DNA of 64,000 nucleotides from Falsiroseomonas sp046052145 (lineage in GTDB: Bacteria > Pseudomonadota > Alphaproteobacteria > Acetobacterales > Acetobacteraceae), in the NCBI GenBank assembly GCA_046052145.1, contig JBJOMW010000004.1, positions 124,001-188,000 on the forward strand, read 5' to 3'. Position numbers and translations under genes: made by a program. Of this stretch, positions 35,586 to 44,378 are shown piece by piece. The notes beneath the pieces were generated by a model that ran no database searches, had not been told where the DNA came from, and saw only the letters and a program-made list of their open reading frames with translations. Every line of letters begins with the position of its first letter. Position 1 is the stretch's first letter.

Positions 35586-36563
35586 ATGCGCCGCCTGACG
35601 ATCCTTCTTCTGATCTTGGTCGCACTGCTCGCTAGCCTTGGCGCTGGCGGCTGGTGGTATGCGCGCGGCGTCTTCGCGGCCCCCGGCCCGGCGGCGGAGC
35701 CGGTGCAGATGGTCGTCCCGCGCGGCGGCACCGCCGCCATCGCCGATGCGCTGGCCGAGCGCGGCGTCATCCGCGACCCGCGCAGCTTCCTCGCGGCCGC
35801 CTGGCTGACGCGCGAAGCCGGTCCGCTCCGCGCCGCGGAATTCGTCTTCCCCGCCCGCGCATCGCTGCGCGAGGTGCTGGAGGTGCTGCGCCGCGCCCGC
35901 CCCGTGCAGCGCCGCCTGACCATCCCGGAAGGCCTGACCGCCCGCCAGATCGCCGCCCTGATCGAGCGCACCGAGGGCCTGACCGGCGAGGTATCGCCTT
36001 TCGACGAAGGCGCGCTACTGCCCGAGACCTATGCCTATCAATGGGGCGACACGCGCGCTTCCGTCGTGCGCCGGGCGGATGCCGCGATGGACGCGGCGCT
36101 GGCCGAAATCTGGGCCGCCCGCGCGCCCAATTTGCCGCTGCGCTCCCCGCGCGAGGCGCTGATCCTCGCCTCCATCATCGAGCGCGAGACGAGCAAGGCC
36201 GAGGAACGCGCACGCGTCGCGGGCGTCTTCATCAACCGCCTGCGCCGCAACATGCCGCTGCAATCGGACCCGACGACGGCCTATGCGGCCGCCGATGGCG
36301 GCGTGCTGGAACGCCCGCTGACCCGCGCCGACCTCGAGCGCGACCATCCCTTCAACACCTATCGCATCCGCGGCCTGCCGCCCGGCCCCATCGCCAGCCC
36401 CGGGCGCGATTCGCTCCGCGCCGCCGTGCAGCCCGAGGCTACCGACTTCCTGTTCTTCGTCGCCGACGGCCAGGGCGGCCACGCCTTCGCCCGCACGCTG
36501 GAGGAGCACAACCGCAACGTCGCGCGCTGGCGCGAGGTTGAGCGCGCGCGCGGTTTGCGATGA
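35586..36563 (+). CDS. mltG: Endolytic murein transglycosylase
   Basis: A 325-residue inner-membrane enzyme that cuts nascent glycan strands and so sets chain length. One N-terminal helix (TILLLILVALLASLGAGGWWY) anchors it, a LysM-like domain follows (VPRGGTAAIADALAERGVI), and the YceG catalytic domain has LASIIERET with catalytic Glu199, MPLQSDPTTAYA and FNTYRIRGLPPGPIASPG. Its place after fabF is the usual one in alphaproteobacteria. The next gene starts within its stop (ATGA). Confidence 0.96.
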   Translation: MRRLTILLLILVALLASLGAGGWWYARGVFAAPGPAAEPVQMVVPRGGTAAIADALAERGVIRDPRSFLAAAWLTREAGPLRAAEFVFPARASLREVLEVLRRARPVQRRLTIPEGLTARQIAALIERTEGLTGEVSPFDEGALLPETYAYQWGDTRASVVRRADAAMDAALAEIWAARAPNLPLRSPREALILASIIERETSKAEERARVAGVFINRLRRNMPLQSDPTTAYAAADGGVLERPLTRADLERDHPFNTYRIRGLPPGPIASPGRDSLRAAVQPEATDFLFFVADGQGGHAFARTLEEHNRNVARWREVERARGLR

Positions 36564-37435
36564 CGTTGAGCGGCCCCGCGCTGTGGTGGCGCCTGATCGT
36601 CATCGGCGGCCTGTGGGGCTGTTCCTTCCCGCTGCTGCGGCTGGTCGCGGCGGAGATGTCGCCCTTCGCACTCGCCGCGCTGCGCGGCGGCTTCGCGGCG
36701 CTGGGCGTCTTCGCCTTCCTGCTCGTCACGCGCCAGCTGGTCGGCAAGCTGCAGCTGCGCCACTGGCTCGTACTCGGCGCGACCAATGGCTGGATCCCGA
36801 ACCTGCTGACCGCGGTCGCGATGAGCCGCATCGAATCCGCGCCGGCGGCGCTGATCCATGCCGCGACGCCGCTGCTGATCGCGATCCTCTCGGTGCCGCT
36901 GCTGCGCGAGGAACGCCCGGGCGGGCGCGGGGTGGCGGGGCTGCTGGTGGGCTTCGCCGGCATCGCGCTGATCCTCGGCCCCGCGGCCGTCTCGGGCCAG
37001 GCCACCTTCCTCGGCGGGGTGCTGATCCTGCTCTCCGGCGTCTCCTACGCGCTCGGGACGATCTATGCCCGGCGCGTGCGGCCCGGCGCGCCGGCGCAGC
37101 TGGCGCTGGGCCAGCAGCTGGTCTCGGGCGGCGTGGCGGCGCTGCTCGCCATCCCGCTCGCGCCAGCCGGGGCCTTCGATCTCGCGCCCTGGATGATCGG
37201 CATCGCGGCGATCCTTGGCATCTTCGCCTCCGCCCTACCACTGACCATGTTCCTGGGCCTTCTGGCGCGGGCGCGGGTGAACGACGCCGGGCTGGTCGGC
37301 TATCTGCAGCCGCCTTTTGCCGCGGCCGCGGGGGCTGCCATGCTGGGCGAAATCCCCTCCGCCCTGGTGATCACCGGCGGCGCCATCGTGCTGGCCGGCG
37401 TCTGGCTGGCGACGAGCCGGCCGCGGAGCGGTTAG
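36560..37435 (+). CDS. DMT superfamily (EamA) transporter
   Basis: A 291-residue protein with ten predicted helices in two EamA repeats. The first repeat begins VIGGLWGCSFPLLRLVAAEMSPF, and the second has SGVSYALGTIYARRVRPGAPAQLALGQQLVSGG. Substrates of this family are varied metabolites, often amino acids. It overlaps mltG by 4 bp, so it is probably read from the same transcript, although no functional link to murein is evident. Confidence 0.88.
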   Translation: MTLSGPALWWRLIVIGGLWGCSFPLLRLVAAEMSPFALAALRGGFAALGVFAFLLVTRQLVGKLQLRHWLVLGATNGWIPNLLTAVAMSRIESAPAALIHAATPLLIAILSVPLLREERPGGRGVAGLLVGFAGIALILGPAAVSGQATFLGGVLILLSGVSYALGTIYARRVRPGAPAQLALGQQLVSGGVAALLAIPLAPAGAFDLAPWMIGIAAILGIFASALPLTMFLGLLARARVNDAGLVGYLQPPFAAAAGAAMLGEIPSALVITGGAIVLAGVWLATSRPRSG

Positions 37436-37551
37436 GACACCTCGTATCCGCTGCGGGGCGCCCCGCAACAGAGGCCGCTTCGGAATGACGGCAGCATGGC
37501 CGCTAGGCGCGGATTGCAGACACCACCCGTCGAAATGATAGCATTCGGGAC

Positions 37552-38001
37552 ATGATCGAGCATGTCATCCGCCGCGGACGACCGGACGATCTTCCTGGTG
37601 TCCTCGCCCTGTATCGACACCTTCATCCTCAAGACCCGGACCCCGACATGGCGGCCGCCGAAAGAGCTTGGACGGCCCTGCTCTCATCCGACACGACGAT
37701 CATCGTCTTGGCCGAAGCTGCGGGCCTACTGCTGTCATCCTGCACACTCGCGGTCATCCCCAACCTTTCGCGGGGAGCACGACCGTATGGGGTGATCGAG
37801 AATGTTGTGACCCATGCCGACCATCGCCGAAGCGGGCTCGGACGTGCCGTGCTGCGCGCCGCCGTCGACTGGGCGTGGAGCAGCAACTGCTACAAGGTCA
37901 TGCTCAACACGGGTTCCAAGAGCGAGACCACTTTGGCGTTCTACGAGGGCGCAGGGTTCCTTCGTGGCGGGAAGACCTACTTCGAAGTCCGCCGTTCGTA
38001 G
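37552..38001 (+). CDS. GNAT family N-acetyltransferase
   Basis: A 149-residue acetyltransferase. VIRRGRPDDLPGVLALYRHL is the usual first strand and helix, YGVIENVVTHADHRRSGLGRAVL contains the acetyl-CoA loop (RRSGLG), and FYEGAGFLRGGKTYFEV closes the fold. Acceptor unknown. Codon use is looser than in neighbouring genes, with more CTT, GTT, TCA and AGA, and the flanks are also less GC-rich, so recent acquisition is possible. No clear ribosome site. Monocistronic. Confidence 0.87.
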   Translation: MIEHVIRRGRPDDLPGVLALYRHLHPQDPDPDMAAAERAWTALLSSDTTIIVLAEAAGLLLSSCTLAVIPNLSRGARPYGVIENVVTHADHRRSGLGRAVLRAAVDWAWSSNCYKVMLNTGSKSETTLAFYEGAGFLRGGKTYFEVRRS

Positions 38002-38093
38002 GACCGCTTCGGGTCGAAAGCGGCTATTCCGCCGCCATTCGGCAATGGTCTCTCAGACCTCCGGGCTACAGCACCGCCGGTCATCGGAGCGCC

Positions 38094-38753
38094 TCACCCC
38101 ACCTCCCGCGCCGCCAGCACCGCCTGCAACGCGAGTGCGGCGGCCGCCTGGCAGGGCTCGATCACCGGCAGGCCACAGGCAGCCTCGACCGCCGCGCGAT
38201 GGCCGGCCATGCCGGCGCAGCCGAGGATCACTGCCTCCGCCCCCTGCCCGGCGATGCGCCGCGCCGCCTCGATCAACGCAGCCCGCGGCGCGACGGGGTC
38301 GGTCAGCACCTCCATCGGCAGGTTCAGCGGGATGTGGCCGGCGATCCGGCCCTCCGCGCCCATCGCCGCCAGCGTGCGGCGCTGGCGGGCGATGGAAGGA
38401 TCGGCGAAGGCGATGATCCCGAAGCGGTCGGCGCGGGCGAGCGCGGCTGCAATCGCGCTGCGCAGCGGCCCGAAGACGGGCGCGCGCGTGACGGTCCGCA
38501 CCGCCTCCACCCCAGGGTCGGAGACGCAGGCGATGATGTAGGCCGCAGCCGGCTCGCGCTCCGCCAGGCGGCAAAGCGGCTCGGCCACGCCGAACCAGTC
38601 GCGCCAGGTGACGACGGCGGGCGGGCCGCCTTCGAGCTGCGTCACCTCGAAGCGCGGCAGGCCCGGGGCGGCGAAGCCGGCCAGCGCGCCCACAATCCCC
38701 CGCGTGCAGGAGGCAGAGGAGTTCGGGTTCACCACCAGGATACGCTCGACCAT
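38094..38753 (-). CDS. Aspartate/glutamate/hydantoin racemase family protein
   Basis: A 219-residue member of the Asp/Glu/hydantoin racemase superfamily, which uses two cysteines for proton exchange. RILVVNPNSSASCTRGIVGAL is the conserved start, Cys in YIIACVSDPGVEAVR and in AEAVILGCAGMAGH are the expected catalytic pair, and LPVIEPCQAAAALALQ ends the protein. Hydantoin racemase or arylmalonate-decarboxylase-type activity are both possible. The ATG at 38753 has GGCGGAG upstream. It is divergent from the DUF983 gene. Confidence 0.86.
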   Translation of the reverse strand: MVERILVVNPNSSASCTRGIVGALAGFAAPGLPRFEVTQLEGGPPAVVTWRDWFGVAEPLCRLAEREPAAAYIIACVSDPGVEAVRTVTRAPVFGPLRSAIAAALARADRFGIIAFADPSIARQRRTLAAMGAEGRIAGHIPLNLPMEVLTDPVAPRAALIEAARRIAGQGAEAVILGCAGMAGHRAAVEAACGLPVIEPCQAAAALALQAVLAAREVG

Positions 38754-38963
38754 GCTGCTGCTCCGCCTTCCGCCGCCTGCGCCCGAGGATCGGGGAGGCA
38801 CAGCCAGCGTGCAAGCAGGGGCGGCCGCCGCGAAGCTTGATCCGGCCGGGCCCAAGGCCCATGATGCACCGCACAATGGCGCGGCCGGTCCGGTGGCGGG
38901 CTGCGCGGGCGGATCGGCCGCCCATGGCCCCGTCCAGGGCCTGAACGCCGGAAGGAACACCGC

Positions 38964-39431
38964 ATGCGCTGGGAGCCCGATCGCTCGGCACCCGCCCTGC
39001 CCTATGCCCAGCCCGACCGCCTCTGGACAGCGGTCTCGCGCGGGGCGCGCAACCTCTGCCCGTGCTGCGGCGAAGGCGCGGTCTTCGCGGGCTACCTGAA
39101 GGTTGCGCCCGCCTGCACGGCCTGCGGCGCGCCGCTCGGGCGGCTGCGCGCGGATGATGCGCCGCCCTATTTCACCATCTTCATCGCCGGCCATCTGCTG
39201 GTGCCGCCGGTGCTGTGGATCGAGCGCGCCTATATGCCGCCCATGTGGCTGCACATGGTGGTCTGGCTGCCGCTGTTTGCCATCGCCTGCATCCTGTTGC
39301 TCCGGCCGATCAAGGGCGCCACGCTGGGCTGGATGGTGAAGCTCGGCTTCACCGGGGCCGAGCATGGTGGGGCGGATGGGGGTGCCTATGGGCAGGGCAA
39401 GGATGGCGGCACGCCGCCGCCGGGCCGCTAG
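38964..39431 (+). CDS. DUF983 family membrane protein
   Basis: A 155-residue protein with a zinc-ribbon-like N-terminus (CPCCGEGAVFAGYLKVAPACTACG) and two membrane helices (FTIFIAGHLLVPPVLWIE and MVVWLPLFAIACILLLRP). This is the DUF983 pattern, common in alphaproteobacteria and sometimes found near cytochrome oxidase assembly genes, though none are here. The C-terminal tail is glycine-rich and poorly conserved. UPF0262 follows 9 bp later. Confidence 0.87.
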   Translation: MRWEPDRSAPALPYAQPDRLWTAVSRGARNLCPCCGEGAVFAGYLKVAPACTACGAPLGRLRADDAPPYFTIFIAGHLLVPPVLWIERAYMPPMWLHMVVWLPLFAIACILLLRPIKGATLGWMVKLGFTGAEHGGADGGAYGQGKDGGTPPPGR

Positions 39432-39440
39432 CGGGGCGTG

Positions 39441-39908
39441 ATGGCCGACAAGGACCTGATCCGCATCGTCCTGCCCGACGCCCAGCCGCTGCCGAGCCCC
39501 TATGCGGAGGCCGACCGGCGCCAGGCGGTGGAGGATCTGCTGGCGGGCAATGTCTTCCGCCCGAAGGGCCTGACGCCGCCCTTCGGCTTGCAGCTGACCG
39601 TGCGCGACGGCCGGCTCGGTTTCGATATCCGCGACGCCGAGGATCGCCCGCTGCATGCGATGGTCCTGGCTCTCGGGCCGTTCCGCCGGCTGATCAAGGA
39701 CTACCATCTGGTCGTCGAGAGCCATGAGAAGGCGGTGGCCGAGGGCGGGTCCGAGGCCCGCATCCAGGCGATCGACATGGGCAGGCGCGGCCTGCACAAC
39801 GAAGGCGCGACGGTGCTGACGGAGCGCCTGGCCGGCCGGATCGAGCTCGATTTCGAAACCGCGCGGCGCCTCTTCACCCTGGTCTGCGCACTACACCAGC
39901 GCATCTGA
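39441..39908 (+). CDS. UPF0262 family protein
   Basis: A 155-residue soluble protein of the alphaproteobacterial UPF0262 family, function unknown. Conserved blocks are RRQAVEDLLAGNVFRP, LSLGPFRRLIKDYHLVVESH-like (here ALGPFRRLIKDYHLVVESH), and IQAIDMGRRGLHNEGATVLTERL. I use the ATG at 39441 rather than the GTG immediately before it. It is co-directional with DUF983 and mtnA. Confidence 0.88.
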   Translation: MADKDLIRIVLPDAQPLPSPYAEADRRQAVEDLLAGNVFRPKGLTPPFGLQLTVRDGRLGFDIRDAEDRPLHAMVLALGPFRRLIKDYHLVVESHEKAVAEGGSEARIQAIDMGRRGLHNEGATVLTERLAGRIELDFETARRLFTLVCALHQRI

Positions 39909-39969
39909 TCCGCAGGACATCACCGGCAGAAGGTTGCCTTCGCGGCCTGCCCATCGCATCTGTCCGCCC

Positions 39970-41058
39970 ATGAAGATCGATGGCGTTCCTTATCGCTCCG
40001 TCTGGGTGGACCGCGACGATGGCTGGTCGGTGCGCATCTTCGACCAGACGCGCCTGCCCTGGTCGCTCGACATCCTGCGCCTGACAGATGAGGCGCAGGT
40101 GGCGCATGCCATCCGCTCCATGCAGGTGCGCGGCGCGCCGCTGATCGGCGCGGTTGCGGCCTATGGCGTCGCGCTCGCGCTGCGAACGGATGCCTCCACC
40201 GCCAATCTCGAACGCGTGGTGGCGATGCTCGGCGCGACGCGGCCGACCGCGATCAACCTGCGCTGGGCGCTGGAGCGGATGAACGCGGCGCTCCACAACC
40301 TCAGCGCCGCGGATCGCGTGGCGGCGGCCTATGCTGAGGCCGCCGCGATCTGCGACGACGATGTCGAGACCTGCCGCCGCATCGGCGAGCACGGACTGCC
40401 GCTGCTGCAGGAGATCGCCGCCCGCAAGGGCCGCGTGAACATCCTGACGCATTGCAATGCCGGCTGGATCGCCACCGTGGATTACGGCACGGCGCTGTCG
40501 CCGATCTACCAGGCGCATGACCTCGGGCTCGACGTGCATGTCTGGGTGGATGAGACGCGCCCGCGCAATCAGGGCGCGGCGCTGACGGCCTGGGAGCTTG
40601 GCCGGCATGGCGTGAAGCACACGGTGGTCGCCGACAATGCCGGCGGGCACCTGATGCAGCATGGCGAGGTGGATATCTGCATCGTCGGCACCGACCGCGT
40701 CACGCGGCAGGGCGATGTGGCGAACAAGATCGGCACCTACCTGAAGGCGCTGGCCGCGCAGGACAATGGCGTGCCCTTCTGGGTGGCGCTGCCGCATTCC
40801 ACCCTGGATATGCGCGTGCGCGACGGCGTGGCGGAGATCCCGATCGAGGAACGCAGCGCCGCCGAGGTGACGGAGCTCACCGGCCGCACCGCCGATGGAC
40901 GGATCGAGACGGTGCGCGTGGTGGCAGACGGCAGCCCGGCCGCGAACCCGGCCTTCGACGTCACCCCCGCACGGCTGGTGACGGGGCTGATCACCGAGCG
41001 CGGCCGGACGGCGGCGAGCGAAGCCGGGCTAGCGGCGCTCTACCCCGACAAGGCCTGA
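39970..41058 (+). CDS. mtnA: S-methyl-5-thioribose-1-phosphate isomerase
   Basis: Converts methylthioribose-1-phosphate to methylthioribulose-1-phosphate in methionine salvage. The 362-residue protein has MQVRGAPLIGAVAAYG near residue 51, the catalytic Cys162 in LTHCNAGWIAT and Asp242 in IVGTDRVTRQGDVANKIGTY, the signatures of MtnA against related eIF2B-like proteins. No other salvage genes (mtnB, mtnC, mtnD) are next to it. Start ATG at 39970. Confidence 0.95.
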   Translation: MKIDGVPYRSVWVDRDDGWSVRIFDQTRLPWSLDILRLTDEAQVAHAIRSMQVRGAPLIGAVAAYGVALALRTDASTANLERVVAMLGATRPTAINLRWALERMNAALHNLSAADRVAAAYAEAAAICDDDVETCRRIGEHGLPLLQEIAARKGRVNILTHCNAGWIATVDYGTALSPIYQAHDLGLDVHVWVDETRPRNQGAALTAWELGRHGVKHTVVADNAGGHLMQHGEVDICIVGTDRVTRQGDVANKIGTYLKALAAQDNGVPFWVALPHSTLDMRVRDGVAEIPIEERSAAEVTELTGRTADGRIETVRVVADGSPAANPAFDVTPARLVTGLITERGRTAASEAGLAALYPDKA

Positions 41059-41238
41059 GCGGCCGGGCTCCAGCAGCCAGAGCCCGCCGACCAACGACAA
41101 GCCGCCGAAGCCGGCGAACAGCGCGGCCACCATCGGCGGCACGCGCCCGGGCAGCGTCGCATCCCCCATCACCAGCACGACGGTGAGCAGGATGGCGAGC
41201 AGGCCGAGAACGACAAAGCCGAGTGCGATGCGGTGCAT
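41029..41238 (-). CDS. Small two-helix membrane protein
   Basis: A 69-residue frame starting at the ATG at 41238 with GGGAAGG upstream. It encodes two hydrophobic helices (IALGFVVLGLLAILLTVVLVM and MVAALFAGFGGLSLVGGLWLL) joined by a short GDATLPGRVPP turn. I do not recognise a family. The last 30 bp are antisense to the 3' end of mtnA. Good hydrophobic pattern and ribosome site argue for a real gene, but it could be fortuitous. Confidence 0.5.
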   Translation of the reverse strand: MHRIALGFVVLGLLAILLTVVLVMGDATLPGRVPPMVAALFAGFGGLSLVGGLWLLEPGRSGLVGVERR

Positions 41239-41431
41239 GGGACCTTCCCTGCGGGACGCCGCGATTGGCGTTGAGAGCCTTCTACGCAGGCAGCACGGCG
41301 CAGAGACGACCCGGAAAGGGCCGGATTGTGGCGTTCCATGCGTGAATTCTTCTCCACCCATGACGACCCCGCGTGGCGCCAACCGCGAGGGGATGGGATC
41401 GTTCACAGGTGATCTGAACGAAGGGAGTCTC

Positions 41432-42271
41432 ATGATGCGGCGCAGCCTGACCGTGGCACTTTTGTCCCTGACCCTGGCCAGCCCGGCCCTGGCGCAAACC
41501 CAGGCGCCACTCCGCTGCGCCGTGGACGGGACCTTCGCCCCGCACGCCTTCCCGACGCTGCAGGGCGGCGTGCAGGGCTTCAATGTGGACATCTTCCGCG
41601 AAGCCGCCCGCCGCATGGGCCGCGAACTCGTGATCGAAAGCGCGAGCTTCTCCGGCCTGATCCCGGCGATGAATGCGGGCCGCTACGACTTCCTCTGCGC
41701 GCCGACCACGGCGACCGCCGAACGCGCGGCGAATATGCTGTTCACGGAAGGCTACCTCTACACCGCCTTCCAGTTCGGCATCCGCCGCGGCTCGGCGCCG
41801 ATCACCAGCCTGGACGAGCTGCGCGGCAAGGCGATCAGCGTGAACAAGGGCAGCGCCTATGACGCCTGGGCGCAGGCCAATGCCGCGCGCTACGGCTTCA
41901 CCGTGCAGACCTACGACACGCAGCCCGATGCGGTGCAGGCGGTGGTCTCGGGCCGGGCCTATGCCAATCTCGGCGGCAACACGGTGGTGCGCTACGCCGC
42001 GACCCGCGCGCCGCAATTCGTGCCCGACTTCGTGATCCGCGAGACGCGCGCGCATTGGTCGGCGCCCCTGCCCATGCAGGCGACGCAGCTGCGCGTGCAG
42101 CTGGAGAACGCGCTGGAATGCATGAAGCGCGACGGGACGATGGCGCGCATCTCCCAGCAATGGTTCGGCGATGCGCCGGCGGCCGACGATGCCGAACGCA
42201 CCGTCTTCCCCGGCACCGGCGTCCCGGGCCTGCCCGGCTACGACCCGACGCCGCGGGAGCCGCGCTGCTGA
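41432..42271 (+). CDS. Polar amino-acid ABC transporter substrate-binding protein
   Basis: A 279-residue periplasmic family 3 solute-binding protein. A Sec signal peptide (RRSLTVALLSLTLASPALAQ) is followed by LRCAVDGTFAPHAF, GFNVDIFREAARRMGRELVIES and SGLIPAMNAGRYDFLCAP, the usual ligand-pocket blocks. The ATG at 41432 follows AAGGGAG. Two permease genes follow after a 184-bp structured spacer. Ligand probably a polar amino acid or opine. Confidence 0.92.
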   Translation: MMRRSLTVALLSLTLASPALAQTQAPLRCAVDGTFAPHAFPTLQGGVQGFNVDIFREAARRMGRELVIESASFSGLIPAMNAGRYDFLCAPTTATAERAANMLFTEGYLYTAFQFGIRRGSAPITSLDELRGKAISVNKGSAYDAWAQANAARYGFTVQTYDTQPDAVQAVVSGRAYANLGGNTVVRYAATRAPQFVPDFVIRETRAHWSAPLPMQATQLRVQLENALECMKRDGTMARISQQWFGDAPAADDAERTVFPGTGVPGLPGYDPTPREPRC

Positions 42272-42292
42272 AGATTCTGAGCGCAGACCAGG

Positions 42293-42432
42293 CGGCCCGC
42301 CGCATTTCCGGCGGGCCGAGCGGCCGAAGGGCCGCCGCGCACAAACCGACAGCGACACCGGGCGGGCCAGCGGCCTGCGCGAAGCCAAGGCCGCGGAGCG
42401 GCCGCGTCACGCCAGAGGCGTGCCTTCGGCAC
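42293..42432 (+). repeat. Cluster of hairpins between the binding-protein and permease genes
   Basis: At least five perfect inverted repeats: CGGCCCGCCG (42293-42318), GCGGCC (42320-42335), GGCCGC (42389-42403), CACGCC (42408-42422) and GTGCC with a TTC loop (42420-42432). The last two share bases and cannot form together. Such structures in binding-protein/permease spacers commonly stabilise the upstream mRNA or cause partial termination, giving more receptor than permease. Confidence 0.55.
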
Positions 42433-42455
42433 GACGCGTCTGAGGGCACATCCAT

Positions 42456-43136
42456 ATGACCGGTTGGGAAGGCTTCGCCTTCTCCTTCCTGAACGCGCGG
42501 GTCGCGGCCGATTACTGGCCGAAGATCCTCGAAGGGCTCGGGGTCACGGTGGCGCTCGCGGTGCTGATCATCGCGGCGGGGCTCGTGCTCGGCCTCGGGC
42601 TCGCGGTGCTGCGCTGCCTCGGCCTCCGCGTGCTCGACTGGGCGATCATATTCGTCGTCGATCTGTTCCGCGCGCTGCCGCCGCTGGTGCTGATCGTGCT
42701 GATCTATTTCGGCCTGCCGGCGGCGGGCATTGGCTTCTCGGGCTTCTGGGCCACCTGGCTGGCGCTGACGCTGGTGCTGATGGCCTTCGCCGAGGAGATT
42801 TTCTGGGGCTCGATCTGCGCCGTGCCGAAAGGCCAGTGGGAAGCGGGGCGCGCCATCGGGCTGCGCTTTCTGCCCACGCTGCGCCTCATCGTGTTGCCGC
42901 AGGCGCTGCGCATCGCCATCCCGCCGCTGACCAACCGCACCATCGCCATCACAAAGGGCACCGCGCTCGGCTCCGTCGTCGCGGTGGCGGAGATCCTGGG
43001 GGCGGCGCAATCGGGCATGGCGTTTTCTGGCAACCCGACGCCGCTAATGCTCGGCGCGATGGCCTATCTGCTGCTGTTCCTGCCCGTGGTCATCGCCGGC
43101 CGCTGGGTGGAAACGCGCTTCGCGTGGCGGCGCTGA
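42456..43136 (+). CDS. Amino-acid ABC transporter permease (first)
   Basis: A 226-residue inner-membrane permease of the HisMQ type with about five helices. VVDLFRALPPLVLIVLIYFGLP and AEEIFWGSICAVPKGQWEAGRAIGL, the EAA loop that docks the ATPase, are diagnostic. The ATG at 42456 has GAGGG about ten bases upstream. It pairs with the second permease that starts 4 bp after its end. No ATP-binding gene follows, so an ATPase elsewhere must be shared. Confidence 0.92.
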   Translation: MTGWEGFAFSFLNARVAADYWPKILEGLGVTVALAVLIIAAGLVLGLGLAVLRCLGLRVLDWAIIFVVDLFRALPPLVLIVLIYFGLPAAGIGFSGFWATWLALTLVLMAFAEEIFWGSICAVPKGQWEAGRAIGLRFLPTLRLIVLPQALRIAIPPLTNRTIAITKGTALGSVVAVAEILGAAQSGMAFSGNPTPLMLGAMAYLLLFLPVVIAGRWVETRFAWRR

Positions 43137-43140
43137 CGCG

Positions 43141-43815
43141 ATGAACGATTTCATCGACGCCTTCCTGAACGCGGAGATCGCGGTCGCCGCCGCGCCCATC
43201 CTCTGGATGGGGTTCCAGCAGACCTTGATGCTGGCAGCACTCACCGTCCCGCTCGGGCTCGCGGCAGGGTTCAGCTTCGCGCTGCTTTCGACACGGCGCG
43301 AGCGCTGGATACGCTGGCCGCTGATCGCCACGATCGACGTCTTCCGCGCCATCCCGCCGCTGGTGCTGCTGATCCTGCTCTATGCGGGGCTCCCCTTCGC
43401 CGGGCTCGATCTCGGTGCCTGGGGGGCGGTGGCGCTGGCCTTCCTGCTCAACACCGGCGCCTACTATGCGGAGATCCTGCGCGCCGGCATCGAAAGCGTG
43501 CCGAAAGGCCAGCACGAGGCGGCCCGCGCGCTTGGCCTCCGGCGCTGGCAGGTCTGGGTCTTCGTCGTGCTGCCGCAGGCGGTGCGCAACGTGCTGCCCG
43601 ACCTGATCGGCAATACGCTGGAAGTGGTGAAGCTCACCTCCATCGCCAGCGTCGTCGCCTTGCCCGAATTGCTGTTCCAGGCCCGCCAGGCACAGAGCGT
43701 GACCTTCAACGCGACGCCGATCCTGGTCGCGGCGGTCGCCTATTTCGTGCTGCTCTGGCCCTTCGTGCGGCTACTGAGCCGGCTGGAGAACCGCCAGCTC
43801 GCTGCGCGGCGGTAG
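43141..43815 (+). CDS. Amino-acid ABC transporter permease (second)
   Basis: A 224-residue permease of the same type. TIDVFRAIPPLVLLILLYAGLP and YAEILRAGIESVPKGQHEAARALGL (EAA loop) are intact, and VLPDLIGNTLEVVKLTSIASVVALPELLFQA matches HisMQ-type permeases. With the first permease it would form the heterodimeric pore. It ends the operon at a 14-bp hairpin shared with the convergent rhodanese gene. Confidence 0.92.
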   Translation: MNDFIDAFLNAEIAVAAAPILWMGFQQTLMLAALTVPLGLAAGFSFALLSTRRERWIRWPLIATIDVFRAIPPLVLLILLYAGLPFAGLDLGAWGAVALAFLLNTGAYYAEILRAGIESVPKGQHEAARALGLRRWQVWVFVVLPQAVRNVLPDLIGNTLEVVKLTSIASVVALPELLFQARQAQSVTFNATPILVAAVAYFVLLWPFVRLLSRLENRQLAARR

Positions 43816-43854
43816 AGAGGCCCGTCCGGGCAGGAAAAGAGACCGATACGGGGT

Positions 43855-43885
43855 CCCCGCGAAGCCGCGAAGCGGTTTCGTGGGG
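43855..43885. terminator. GC-rich hairpin between convergent genes
   Basis: CCCCGCGAAGCCGC (43855-43868) pairs with GCGGTTTCGTGGGG (43872-43885), two pairs being G-U in the plus transcript, with a GAA loop. It lies between the permease and rhodanese stops and lacks a T-tract. The arm sequence resembles the hairpin at 50322-50358. Confidence 0.6.
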
Positions 43886-43889
43886 AGAA

Positions 43890-44306
43890 TCAGCGCTGCA
43901 GCCAGGGCAGCCCGTCGGCCTTCCAGCCCGCGACGGTGCCCCGATGGCCTTCGGCATCCACCGGCCCCTCGAAGCCATCCGCCACGTTGAACGCGTTCGG
44001 AAAACCCGCCGCCTGCGCCGCCTGCCCCGCCGCCAGCGACCGCGCACCGGAGCGGCAGATGAAGTAGAGCTTCGTCGTCGGCGTCGCGCCCGCACGGTGC
44101 AGGTGCTCGGCGAAGGCGCCGTTCACCTGCATGCCCGGATAGACTTGCCAGGGGATCAGCGCGACCTGCTTGCCGAGCTCCGACAGGTCGGGGATGCCGA
44201 CGAAGTTCCACTCCGCATCCGTGCGGCAATCCACCAGCATCGCATCGGCGTCCTGCGCAAGCTCCTGCCAGGTCGCGCGCGGGCTGACATCGGGCACTCC
44301 GGCCAT
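43890..44306 (-). CDS. Rhodanese-like domain protein
   Basis: A 138-residue single-domain rhodanese. DADAMLVDCRTDAEWNFVGIPDL contains the CH2A-like substrate-entry block, and FICRSGARSLAAG (Cys84) is the active-site loop with the six-residue form typical of sulfur transferases. The C-terminal NAFNVADGFEGPVDAEGHRG is the usual last strand. Cytoplasmic, acceptor unknown. Convergent with the amino-acid permease operon. Confidence 0.92.
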   Translation of the reverse strand: MAGVPDVSPRATWQELAQDADAMLVDCRTDAEWNFVGIPDLSELGKQVALIPWQVYPGMQVNGAFAEHLHRAGATPTTKLYFICRSGARSLAAGQAAQAAGFPNAFNVADGFEGPVDAEGHRGTVAGWKADGLPWLQR

Positions 44307-44378
44307 CTGCGTGTCCTTCGTTTGCTTCGTGATGGATGAGGATGGGGACGCGCTGCGCCCGGGACAACCGGGCCCGCT

